Below are positions 56,085 through 64,000 of a stretch of 64,000 bases of DNA, one piece after another. Source of the DNA: Bacteroides salyersiae WAL 10018 = DSM 18765 = JCM 12988 (lineage in GTDB: Bacteria > Bacteroidota > Bacteroidia > Bacteroidales > Bacteroidaceae); contig NZ_KB905467.1 in assembly GCF_000381365.1 (NCBI RefSeq), positions 799,604 through 863,603 of the forward strand, given 5' to 3'. The translations under genes were made by a program, and so were the position numbers. Below the pieces are notes generated by a model. The model was given only the letters and a program-made list of their open reading frames with translations, did no database searches and was not told the DNA's origin. Position 1 is the first letter of the stretch; each line of letters begins with the position of its first letter.

Positions 56085-57898
56085 TTACAAAAATGAAGAA
56101 ACTCACGTTCCTGGCTTATCATAAGGAATACGAAGATTTTCTGAATAGTCTTCGCGAGCTTGGCGTGGTGCACATTGTTGAAAAACAGCAGGGTATAGCT
56201 GAGAATGCCGAGTTGCAGGACAGTATTCGTCTTTCGTCGCGTCTGGCGGCTGCCATAAAGTTGCTCCAGAATGTGAAGCTCGATAAGAATACGGCAGTTG
56301 CCAAAGAGGGGGGGACTCCTCAACGGGGTGCACAAGTACTGGATGAGATAGATGCGTTGCAGACGGAAAAGAGTAAACTGACCCAACAGTTGCAGGGTTA
56401 TGCAAAAGAGCGGGATGCCTTGACTGCATGGGGCGACTTCGAACCGGAAAATGTTCGTCGGTTGAATGAGGCTGGCTATACGGTAGGGTTTTATACCTGT
56501 TCGGAAGGAAATTATAAAGAAGAATGGGAAACGGAATATAATGCGATGGTTATCAGTCGTATATCTTCAAAAGTATTCTTTATAACCGTAACGAAAGACG
56601 GAGCAGAAGTCGATCTGGATGTAGAGCAGGCCAAGTTGCCGGCTTACTCACTGACTCGCGTGAATCAGCTTTATGCCGAAACGGAACAGGCTATTACTGA
56701 AAATGAAGGAAAGCTTGCTTTGTTGGCCGAAAAGGATATTCCTTCCCTGAAGGAGATGGAGAGGGATTTACAGAATAATATCGAGTTTTCTAAAGTAGTG
56801 TTGAGCACAGAACAGGCTGCCGGTGAAAAACTGATGTTGCTTGAAGGTTGGGTTCCTGCCCGTAACAAGATAGAGATTGAGGCTTTCCTCGATTCGTCTC
56901 ATGTCTATTACGAACTTTCCGATCCCACGCCAGAAGATAATGTGCCGATCGAATTGAATAATAAGGGATTCTTTTCCTGGTTCGAACCGATTTGCAAGCT
57001 CTATATGCTGCCGAAGTATAACGAATTGGACTTAACTCCGTTCTTTGCTCCGTTCTTTATGGTTTTCTTCGGGCTTTGTCTCGGCGATTCGGGGTATGGA
57101 TTATTTCTTTTTGCGGGTGCTACGGCATATCGTCTGATGGCTAAGAAGTTGACTGCTTCTACCAAGTCGATCATTTCGCTGATCCAGGTACTGGCTGCTT
57201 CTACTTTCTTTTGCGGATTGTTGACGGGAACTTTTTTCGGAGCAAATATCTACGATCTGGATTGGCCGATTGTACAGAGGTTGAAACATGCGGTCTTCAT
57301 GGATAATAACGATATGTTCCAGCTCTCGTTAATATTGGGAGTGATACAGATCATGTTCGGTATGGTGCTGAAAGCGGTGAACCAAACGATACAGTTTGGC
57401 TTTAAATATGCCGTTGCAACGATCGGATGGATTATCCTGTTATTGTCTATGGGTGTTTCGGCTTTGCTTCCGGAAATATTACCGATGGGCGGTACGGTGC
57501 ATTTGGTAATACTCGGTATTGCCGGTGTGATGATATTCCTTTTCAATACTCCCGGAAAGAATGTGTTCCTGAATATCGGACTCGGTTTGTGGGATTCCTA
57601 CAACATGGTTACCGGTTTGCTGGGTGATGTGCTTTCGTATGTCCGTCTGTTCGCTCTCGGGCTTTCAGGAGGTATTTTGGCAGGAGTATTCAATAGTCTC
57701 GCAACCGGAATGAGTCCTGATAATGCTGTTTTAGGACCGATTGTGATGGTACTGATCTTTGTGATCGGCCATGCCATCAATATATTTATGAATGTACTCG
57801 GTGCGATGGTTCACCCCATGCGTCTGACATTTGTGGAATTCTTCAAGAATTCCGGATATGAAGGCGGTGGTAAAGAGTATAAACCTTTTAAGAAATAA
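56081..57898 (+). CDS. atpI: V-type ATP synthase subunit I
   Basis: A 605-residue stator subunit. The N-terminal cytoplasmic half (about 1-310) has two long coiled-coil stretches; the C-terminal half has seven to eight membrane helices. The last of these helices hold the conserved LGDVLSYVRLFALGLSGGILA segment whose Arg faces the ion-binding Glu of the K ring. It forms the ion half-channels. It is coupled to subunit D by a 4-bp overlap. Confidence 0.95.
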   Translation: MITKMKKLTFLAYHKEYEDFLNSLRELGVVHIVEKQQGIAENAELQDSIRLSSRLAAAIKLLQNVKLDKNTAVAKEGGTPQRGAQVLDEIDALQTEKSKLTQQLQGYAKERDALTAWGDFEPENVRRLNEAGYTVGFYTCSEGNYKEEWETEYNAMVISRISSKVFFITVTKDGAEVDLDVEQAKLPAYSLTRVNQLYAETEQAITENEGKLALLAEKDIPSLKEMERDLQNNIEFSKVVLSTEQAAGEKLMLLEGWVPARNKIEIEAFLDSSHVYYELSDPTPEDNVPIELNNKGFFSWFEPICKLYMLPKYNELDLTPFFAPFFMVFFGLCLGDSGYGLFLFAGATAYRLMAKKLTASTKSIISLIQVLAASTFFCGLLTGTFFGANIYDLDWPIVQRLKHAVFMDNNDMFQLSLILGVIQIMFGMVLKAVNQTIQFGFKYAVATIGWIILLLSMGVSALLPEILPMGGTVHLVILGIAGVMIFLFNTPGKNVFLNIGLGLWDSYNMVTGLLGDVLSYVRLFALGLSGGILAGVFNSLATGMSPDNAVLGPIVMVLIFVIGHAINIFMNVLGAMVHPMRLTFVEFFKNSGYEGGGKEYKPFKK

Positions 57899-57942
57899 AG
57901 AAACAAAGATTTAAAATTAAACAATAAAAACAGAATAAAATT

Positions 57943-58404
57943 ATGGAAATGAATTTGTTTATTGCCTACATTGGCATCGCGGTAATGGTTGGTTTGTCGG
58001 GTATCGGTAGTGCATACGGGGTAACGATTGCAGGTAACGCTGCCATCGGCGCATTGAAAAAGAATGATAGCGCATTTGGTAACTTCCTTGTATTGACAGC
58101 CCTTCCGGGTACACAGGGTTTGTATGGTTTCGCCGGCTACTTTATGTTCCAAACGATTTTCGGTATCCTGACTCCTCAGATCACAGCTATTCAGGCTTCT
58201 GCCGTATTGGGTGCAGGTATTGCTTTGGGATTGGTTGCTTTGTTCTCAGCGATCCGCCAGGGACAGGTTTGTGCCAATGGTATCGCTGCTATCGGTCAAG
58301 GTCACAACGTGTTCAGTAATACACTGATCCTTGCTGTATTCCCGGAACTTTATGCAATCGTAGCTTTGGCTGCTACTTTCTTGATTGGTAGTGCTTTGGC
58401 ATAA
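57943..58404 (+). CDS. atpK: V-type ATP synthase subunit K (rotor ring)
   Basis: A 153-residue proteolipid with four membrane helices in two hairpins, the duplicated V-type form. The ion-binding Glu lies in the last helix (VFPELYAIVALAAT, near 138). The first hairpin has ALPGTQGLYGF, whose Thr-Gln pair corresponds to Na-binding residues of the Enterococcus hirae NtpK, so sodium coupling is plausible but unproven. Last gene of the operon; a strong terminator follows. Confidence 0.93.
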   Translation: MEMNLFIAYIGIAVMVGLSGIGSAYGVTIAGNAAIGALKKNDSAFGNFLVLTALPGTQGLYGFAGYFMFQTIFGILTPQITAIQASAVLGAGIALGLVALFSAIRQGQVCANGIAAIGQGHNVFSNTLILAVFPELYAIVALAATFLIGSALA

Positions 58405-58427
58405 GCCGGATATATAAAAAAATATGA

Positions 58428-58466
58428 AAGACTCCTGTAATATCGTATTGCAGGAGTCTTTTTTAT
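58428..58466 (+). terminator. V-ATPase operon terminator
   Basis: AAGACTCCTGTAAT (58428-58441) pairs with ATTGCAGGAGTCTT (58447-58460), followed by TTTTTT. Confidence 0.9.
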
Positions 58467-58583
58467 CGAGAGCATATGATCATTTTTTTTTTGATGCATG
58501 TCCATTCAAAGAATAGAATGAAACGCCCTGCTGAAGGGGGATTGCAAACGTTTGTGGCTTCCTGTCAATTCATATTTTCTGCA

Positions 58584-58618
58584 TAAACCATTATTTTTCA
58601 ATAAATAATGCGTATTTT
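58584..58618 (+). promoter_or_regulatory. Promoter region of glycogen synthase operon
   Basis: TATTTTTG matches the -7 consensus about 40 bp before the start codon. Just upstream, CATTATT and AATAATG form a palindrome around TTTCAATA, a possible operator or short hairpin. No exact TTTG at -33. Confidence 0.4.
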
Positions 58619-58655
58619 TGCAGTCGCTTAATAAAAAAGAGTTCTAAACAATTAT

Positions 58656-60317
58656 ATGGTAAAAGATTTATTAACCCCCGATTATATCTTCGAAGCCAGT
58701 TGGGAGGTGTGTAATAAGGTAGGAGGAATCTACACTGTTCTGTCCACAAGGGCAAACACATTACAGACCGCTTTTCGTGATAAATTGTTCTTTATTGGTC
58801 CGGACGTGTGGCAAGGTAAGGATAATCCTTTGTTTATAGAGTCCGACAATCTTTGTGCGGCATGGAAAGAACATGCCTGTGAAAAAGATAATCTTTCCGT
58901 CCGTGTAGGACGTTGGAATATTCCGGGCAATCCCATTGTGATATTAGTAGAATTTCAGTCGTTCTTTGCAGAAAAGAATGAAATATATACAGAGATGTGG
59001 AATCGTTTTCAGGTAGATTCGCTGCATGCTTATGGCGACTATGATGAAGCATCGATGTTTTCGTATGCTGCCGGTAAAGTAGTGGAAAGTTTTTATCGCT
59101 ACAATCTGACGGAGAACGATAAAGCTGTTTATCAGGCACATGAATGGATGACCGGATTAGGAGCGCTTTATCTGCAAACGGCTGTACCGGAAATTGCGAC
59201 GATCTTTACGACCCATGCTACGTCTATCGGACGTTCCATTGCGGGAAACAACAAACCTCTGTATGATTACCTGTTTGCTTATAACGGTGATCAGATGGCC
59301 GGAGAGCTGAATATGCAGTCCAAACATTCCATCGAAAAGCAGACAGCTCATTATGTGGACTGTTTTACGACGGTAAGTGAAATAACCAATAACGAATGTA
59401 AAGAGTTGCTTGATAAAGCGGCCGATGTGGTATTGATGAATGGTTTTGAGGACGATTTCGTTCCTAAAGGAAGTACTTTCACCGGCAAACGTAAACGTGC
59501 CCGTTCGGTTATGCTGAATGTTGCCAATAAATTATTGGGAACAAATTTGGGTGATGATACGTTAATTATCGGAACCAGTGGACGTTATGAATTTAAGAAC
59601 AAAGGTATCGATGTGTTTCTGGAATCATTGAACCGTTTGTGCCGGGATAAGAACTTGAAGAGAGACGTATTGGCTTTTGTCAATGTTCCCGGCTGGGTGG
59701 GCGATCCCCGTGAAGATTTGCAGGCGCGTCTGAAAAGTAAAGACAAGTTCGATACTCCGTTGGAAGTGCCTTTTATCACGCATTGGTTGCATAATATGAC
59801 GCATGACCAGGTGCTTGATATGTTGAAATATCTTGGAATGAGCAATCATCCCGAAGATAAAGTGAAAGTGATTTTTGTGCCTTGTTATCTGAATGGCAGG
59901 GATGGAATCTTGAATAAGGATTATTATGATCTGTTGTTGGGACAGGATCTTAGCGTTTATCCGTCTTATTATGAACCTTGGGGATATACGCCTTTGGAGA
60001 GTGTGGCTTTCCGTGTGCCTACCATTACTACTGATCTTGCCGGTTTCGGTCTTTGGGTGAAGAGCCTGAAAAAACAGAATGGTATTGATGGCGGGGTGGA
60101 AGTGTTGCACCGTTCGGATTATAATTATTCCGAGGTGGCCGATGGTATCAAAGATACAGTCTCGCTATTCTCCGCAAAAACAGAAAATGAAGTGAAGGAA
60201 ATCCGCAAACATGCCGCCGAAATCGCAGAGAAGGCGTTGTGGAAATACTTTATTAAATATTATTATGAGGCTTATGATATTGCTTTACGCAATGCAATGA
60301 AACGTCAGCTGAATTAA
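58656..60317 (+). CDS. Glycogen synthase, GT3 (eukaryote-like) family
   Basis: A 553-residue glycosyltransferase. The start, IFEASWEVCNKVGGIYTVLS, is the nucleotide-sugar-binding motif of GT3 glycogen synthases (fungal/animal Gys type), distinct from bacterial GlgA (GT5, KTGGL). Later motifs include TTHATSIGRSIAGNN and the C-terminal donor-site region YPSYYEPWGYTPLESVAF, whose Glu is the catalytic-type residue. It should elongate glycogen from UDP-glucose, though ADP-glucose is possible. It is shorter than animal GYS and lacks its phosphorylated tails. It is in an operon with glucan phosphorylase. Confidence 0.93.
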   Translation: MVKDLLTPDYIFEASWEVCNKVGGIYTVLSTRANTLQTAFRDKLFFIGPDVWQGKDNPLFIESDNLCAAWKEHACEKDNLSVRVGRWNIPGNPIVILVEFQSFFAEKNEIYTEMWNRFQVDSLHAYGDYDEASMFSYAAGKVVESFYRYNLTENDKAVYQAHEWMTGLGALYLQTAVPEIATIFTTHATSIGRSIAGNNKPLYDYLFAYNGDQMAGELNMQSKHSIEKQTAHYVDCFTTVSEITNNECKELLDKAADVVLMNGFEDDFVPKGSTFTGKRKRARSVMLNVANKLLGTNLGDDTLIIGTSGRYEFKNKGIDVFLESLNRLCRDKNLKRDVLAFVNVPGWVGDPREDLQARLKSKDKFDTPLEVPFITHWLHNMTHDQVLDMLKYLGMSNHPEDKVKVIFVPCYLNGRDGILNKDYYDLLLGQDLSVYPSYYEPWGYTPLESVAFRVPTITTDLAGFGLWVKSLKKQNGIDGGVEVLHRSDYNYSEVADGIKDTVSLFSAKTENEVKEIRKHAAEIAEKALWKYFIKYYYEAYDIALRNAMKRQLN

Positions 60318-60348
60318 ATTATTTATCAAACAAGTAAATGATAACATT

Positions 60349-62913
60349 ATGAAAGTTAAAGTTAGTAATGTGAACACTCCGAACTGGAAAGAGGTGACTG
60401 TAAAGTCACGTGTTCCGGCGGAATTGGAAAAGTTGTCTGAAATAGCACGCAACATTTGGTGGGCCTGGAACTATGAAGCAACCGAATTATTCAGAGATTT
60501 GGATCCGGCTTTGTGGAAAGAAGTGGGTCAGAACCCTGTGCTGCTTCTGGAACGTATGAGTTATGAGAAGCTGGAAGCTTTATCAAAAGATAAAGTTATC
60601 CTGAAGCGCATGAATGATGTTTATACTAAGTTCAGAGACTATATGGATGTGAAACCGGACGCTACTCGTCCCTCTGTGGCTTATTTCAGCATGGAGTATG
60701 GTTTAACGAATGTTCTTAAAATATATTCCGGAGGTTTGGGTGTACTTGCCGGCGACTATCTGAAAGAAGCTTCTGACAGTAACGTGGACCTTTGCGCAGT
60801 AGGGTTCCTTTATCGTTATGGCTACTTTACCCAGTCATTGTCTATGGACGGACAGCAGATTGCCAACTACGAAGCGCAAAACTTCGGCCAATTGCCTATC
60901 GACCGTGTGCTCGATGCAGACGGCAAACAGATGGTAGTGGACGTTCCTTATATGAACTACTTCGTACATGCTAATGTATGGCGTGTGAATGTAGGCCGTA
61001 TTTCTCTGTATCTGCTGGATACGGATAATGAAATGAATAGCGAGTTCGACCGTCCTATTACTCACCAACTGTACGGTGGTGATTGGGAAAACCGTCTGAA
61101 ACAGGAAATCCTGTTGGGTATCGGTGGTATCTTGACTCTGAAAGCATTAGGTATCAAGAAAGATATTTATCATTGTAATGAAGGACATGCTGCACTGATC
61201 AATGTTCAGCGTATCTGTGACTATGTGGCTACCGGTCTTACTTTCGATCAGGCCATCGAGCTTGTTCGCGCTTCTTCTCTTTATACGGTTCATACTCCGG
61301 TTCCTGCCGGACACGACTATTTCGACGAAGGCCTTTTCGGCAAGTATATGGGAGGATATCCTGCTATGATGGGTATCAGTTGGGACGATCTGATGGATCT
61401 CGGACGTAATAACCCGGGTGATAAGGGCGAACGTTTCTGCATGTCTGTGTTTGCCTGCAATACTTCTCAGGAAGTAAATGGTGTGAGTTGGTTGCATGGA
61501 AAGGTTTCTCAGGAAATGTTCTCTTCTATCTGGAAAGGCTATTTCCCGGAAGAGAGTCATGTGGGTTATGTTACCAATGGTGTCCACTTCCCTACATGGA
61601 GTGCTACGGAATGGAAGCAGTTGTATGCGAAGTATTTCAATGAGAATTTCTTGTATGATCAGTCTAATCCGAAGATTTGGGAGGCTATCTATAATGTGGC
61701 TGATGAAGAAATCTGGAAGACCCGTATGACCATGAAGAACAAGCTGGTAGACTACATCCGCAAGCAGTTCCGTGAAACATGGTTGAAGAATCAGGGTGAT
61801 CCTTCACGTATTGTGTCTCTGATGGATAAGATCAATCCGAATGCGTTGCTGATTGGTTTCGGCCGTCGTTTTGCTACATACAAACGTGCTCATTTGTTGT
61901 TCACCGATTTGGAGCGTCTGGCTAAGATCGTTAATAATCCCGATTATCCGGTACAATTCCTTTTCACTGGAAAAGCTCACCCGCATGATGGTGCTGGACA
62001 AGGCTTGATAAAGAGAATCATCGAGATCTCCCGTCGTCCGGAATTCTTGGGTAAGATTATTTTCCTTGAAAACTATGATATGCAGTTGGCACGTCGTCTG
62101 GTATCCGGTGTTGATATCTGGCTGAATACACCGACTCGCCCGCTCGAAGCATCCGGTACATCGGGTGAGAAGGCATTGATGAACGGTGTGCTTAACTTCT
62201 CCGTACTTGACGGGTGGTGGCTGGAAGGCTATCGTGAAGGTGCAGGATGGGCGTTGACAGAAAAGCGAACTTACCAGAATCAAGATCATCAGGATCAGCT
62301 GGATGCTGCTACTATCTACAGCATTCTTGAGACGGAAATTCTACCGTTGTTCTATGCACGCAACAAGAAAGGATTCTCTGAAGGCTGGGTGAAGACAATC
62401 AAGAATTCTATTGCGCAGATTGCACCTCATTATACGATGAAGCGTCAGCTCGATGATTATTACAGCAAGTTCTACACGAAAGAAGCCAAACGTTTCCAGA
62501 TGTTGTCTGCCAATGACAATGCCAAGGCAAAAGAGATTGCAGCATGGAAGGAAGAAGTGGTTGAGAAATGGGATTCAATTGAGGTTGTATCTTGTGAGAA
62601 GACAGAAGAACTTGTAAAAGGCAGCATTGAAAGCGGAAAAGAATATACGATTACTTATGTTATCGATGAGAAGGGCTTGAACGATGCAGTAGGACTTGAA
62701 TTGGTGACTACTTATACAACGGCTGACGGTAAACAACATGTTTATTCTGTAGAACCGTTCAGTGTCATCAAGAAAGAGGGGAATTTGTATACATTCCAGG
62801 CTAAACACAGCTTGTCTAATGCAGGAAGTTTCAAGGTATCTTACCGTATGTTCCCGAAAAATCCGGATCTGCCTCACCGTCAGGATTTCTGTTATGTACG
62901 TTGGTTTGTGTAA
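60349..62913 (+). CDS. Alpha-glucan phosphorylase (GT35)
   Basis: An 854-residue phosphorylase that releases glucose-1-phosphate from glycogen or maltodextrin. N-terminal residues of about 1-110 are the DUF3417 segment found in the short (TIGR02094) branch. The core has SMEYGLTNVLKIYSGGLGVLAGD, and the pyridoxal phosphate Lys lies in ASGTSGEKALMNGVLNFSVL (near 613). The C-terminal about 130 residues form an extra beta-rich domain. It follows the glycogen synthase by 31 bp, so synthesis and breakdown of storage polysaccharide are in one operon. Confidence 0.94.
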   Translation: MKVKVSNVNTPNWKEVTVKSRVPAELEKLSEIARNIWWAWNYEATELFRDLDPALWKEVGQNPVLLLERMSYEKLEALSKDKVILKRMNDVYTKFRDYMDVKPDATRPSVAYFSMEYGLTNVLKIYSGGLGVLAGDYLKEASDSNVDLCAVGFLYRYGYFTQSLSMDGQQIANYEAQNFGQLPIDRVLDADGKQMVVDVPYMNYFVHANVWRVNVGRISLYLLDTDNEMNSEFDRPITHQLYGGDWENRLKQEILLGIGGILTLKALGIKKDIYHCNEGHAALINVQRICDYVATGLTFDQAIELVRASSLYTVHTPVPAGHDYFDEGLFGKYMGGYPAMMGISWDDLMDLGRNNPGDKGERFCMSVFACNTSQEVNGVSWLHGKVSQEMFSSIWKGYFPEESHVGYVTNGVHFPTWSATEWKQLYAKYFNENFLYDQSNPKIWEAIYNVADEEIWKTRMTMKNKLVDYIRKQFRETWLKNQGDPSRIVSLMDKINPNALLIGFGRRFATYKRAHLLFTDLERLAKIVNNPDYPVQFLFTGKAHPHDGAGQGLIKRIIEISRRPEFLGKIIFLENYDMQLARRLVSGVDIWLNTPTRPLEASGTSGEKALMNGVLNFSVLDGWWLEGYREGAGWALTEKRTYQNQDHQDQLDAATIYSILETEILPLFYARNKKGFSEGWVKTIKNSIAQIAPHYTMKRQLDDYYSKFYTKEAKRFQMLSANDNAKAKEIAAWKEEVVEKWDSIEVVSCEKTEELVKGSIESGKEYTITYVIDEKGLNDAVGLELVTTYTTADGKQHVYSVEPFSVIKKEGNLYTFQAKHSLSNAGSFKVSYRMFPKNPDLPHRQDFCYVRWFV

Positions 62914-62945
62914 TCAATCGGTATACCGATAAAGCATCATAAAAA

Positions 62946-62983
62946 CAGCCCTTGCAGTTTGATTTGCAAGGGCTGATTTTTTT
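62946..62983. terminator. Bidirectional terminator
   Basis: CAGCCCTTGCA (62946-62956) and TGCAAGGGCTG (62965-62975) form a perfect 11-bp stem with an 8-nt loop, with T on one side and A on the other. It separates the convergent phosphorylase and TlpA-like genes. Confidence 0.9.
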
Positions 62984-63008
62984 GTGATATTCTCTTGAGA
63001 ATCGACTT

Positions 63009-64000
63009 TTATTTCTTCAGTGCTTCGGCAATCTTTGTTTGCAGTTCTTCTCCGTGTAAACCACGGGCAATGATTGTTCCTTCACCGTCAATCAACATGG
63101 TATGAGGAATACTGTTTACGGCATACAACTGTGCGCCTTCACTGTTCCAGTATTTCAAATCGGACATCTGCGGCCATGTCATTTTCAGTGTTTTAATAGC
63201 TTCTTTCCAAGAGTCGGCATTCTGATCGAGTGATACGCCTACGATTTCGAAGTTCTTACCTTTGTATTTTGCATAAGCTTCTACTAAGTTCGGCATTTCA
63301 CGACGACAAGGACCGCACCAGCTTGCCCAGAAGTCTACAAGAACTACTTTCCCTTTTCCTGCATAGTCCGACAACTTAACAGATTTTCCGTCAGGAGTCT
63401 GCATTTCGAAATCGATGAATTTCTGTCCGACGGCTGTTTTCTTTTGCTTTTCAACCATCTCTTTGATTTTTACGATGGCAGCATCGTTTTGGAATTGAGC
63501 CGGAATCTGTTGCAATAAAGCATCATTTTCTGCTGTTTCCATGCTGTAATAGTTCATCTTGAACAAGTGGATACCTACCGGATTGGTGATGTTTTTTTCG
63601 ATTCCCTCTTTATAAACTTCTCCCAATTCATTCTGAAGACCTTCGAGTGCTTTCATGTTTTCAGCCCTCTGTTCTTCGGTCATGTCGGCATTTCCCATGG
63701 ATTCGTAAATGGGTTGTGCTTTCTGATTGAGCGCGTTGATCTTGTTGCGTATTTCCTGGTAGGCGTCGTTGTTGGCCGTACCGGTTGCCGAATCATTGTT
63801 TTTAGTCAGAGCGATATTGATTTTTCCGTTTTCAAGGAAGAAGTCCATAAGCATTGCTTCATTTCCTGTGCCGGATGTTACATAGCGGTTTACGGCAGAG
63901 TCCTGCACGCCTTCGAATGTAAATGTACCGTTCTTTATAATGGCAGTATCCAGTTTGCTGAGTTGTCTGCCTACTACTTCCTGTAAAAATACAGTGTCAC
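63009..64000 (-). CDS. TlpA-like thioredoxin with DUF4369 domain, N-terminus outside window
   Basis: The frame is open to the right edge, so about 330 C-terminal residues are visible; a start at GTG 63908 is only an internal codon. The upstream frame reads FLQEVVGRQLSKLDTAIIKN, as in the DUF4369 domain that precedes the thioredoxin domain in Bacteroidetes. A helical linker follows, then a TlpA/ResA-type thioredoxin domain with the redox motif WASWCGPCRREMPN and the cis-Pro loop SIPHTMLI. It is probably a periplasmic or lipid-anchored disulfide reductase, but the signal sequence is off the window. Confidence 0.9.
   Translation of the reverse strand, partial: DTVFLQEVVGRQLSKLDTAIIKNGTFTFEGVQDSAVNRYVTSGTGNEAMLMDFFLENGKINIALTKNNDSATGTANNDAYQEIRNKINALNQKAQPIYESMGNADMTEEQRAENMKALEGLQNELGEVYKEGIEKNITNPVGIHLFKMNYYSMETAENDALLQQIPAQFQNDAAIVKIKEMVEKQKKTAVGQKFIDFEMQTPDGKSVKLSDYAGKGKVVLVDFWASWCGPCRREMPNLVEAYAKYKGKNFEIVGVSLDQNADSWKEAIKTLKMTWPQMSDLKYWNSEGAQLYAVNSIPHTMLIDGEGTIIARGLHGEELQTKIAEALKK

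Overview
The window is a chromosomal segment of a Bacteroides-type bacterium (Bacteroidales). The evidence is consistent: a Bacteroides-like 16S rRNA, a primary sigma factor without region 1.1, promoters of the Bacteroides form TTTG-N19..21-TAnnTTTG, weak or absent Shine-Dalgarno sequences, DUF3078, DUF2764 and golvesin/xanthan-lyase-like proteins, and a Chlamydia/Bacteroides-style V-type ATPase operon. I do not name the species. The 16S V1-V2 region does not match my memory of B. fragilis or B. thetaiotaomicron.

Region 1 (1-5.7 kb) is the start of an extracellular polysaccharide operon reading leftwards: a fused WecA/TagA glycosyltransferase, a Wza-like export lipoprotein and a Wzz/Wzc-like chain-length protein cut by the window edge. 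Just upstream lies a 275-bp segment between perfect 31-bp inverted repeats, with a tyrosine recombinase and a divergent serine recombinase beside it. This has the layout of a phase-variable, invertible promoter. Region 2 (5.8-20.3 kb) is housekeeping: HdeD-like protein, Tpx, DUF3078 barrel, DedA, TPR protein, GlnS, a full phosphate uptake locus (pstS divergent from pstC-pstA-pstB-phoU), a candidate sRNA, riboflavin synthase, nitroreductase and a YihY/BrkB protein.

Region 3 (20.3-42.5 kb) holds rnpB, a peptidoglycan-peptide salvage pair (NlpC/P60 hydrolase and Ala-Glu epimerase), acyltransferase, omega-amidase-like protein, an unusual NagB-like/PIG-L fusion, a tyrosine phosphatase, a large secreted amidase-like protein, a five-gene operon ending in a YgiQ radical SAM protein, a CDF transporter, HtrA/DegQ, RpoD and several small envelope genes. 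Two neighbouring genes here, a clostripain-family lipoprotein and a DUF2569-like membrane protein, each carry a one-base frameshift.

Region 4 (42.5-50.5 kb) is an IS256-family element and a complete rRNA operon (16S, tRNA-Ile, tRNA-Ala, 23S, 5S) behind three tandem consensus promoters. Region 5 (50.8-64 kb) is the V-type ATPase operon (E, DUF2764, A, B, D, I, K), a glycogen synthase (GT3) and alpha-glucan phosphorylase pair, and the C-terminal part of a TlpA-like thioredoxin protein.

Recurrent non-coding structure stands out. Many intergenic gaps hold long hairpins made of low-complexity words, and two unrelated intergenic arrays share an exact 22-bp period.
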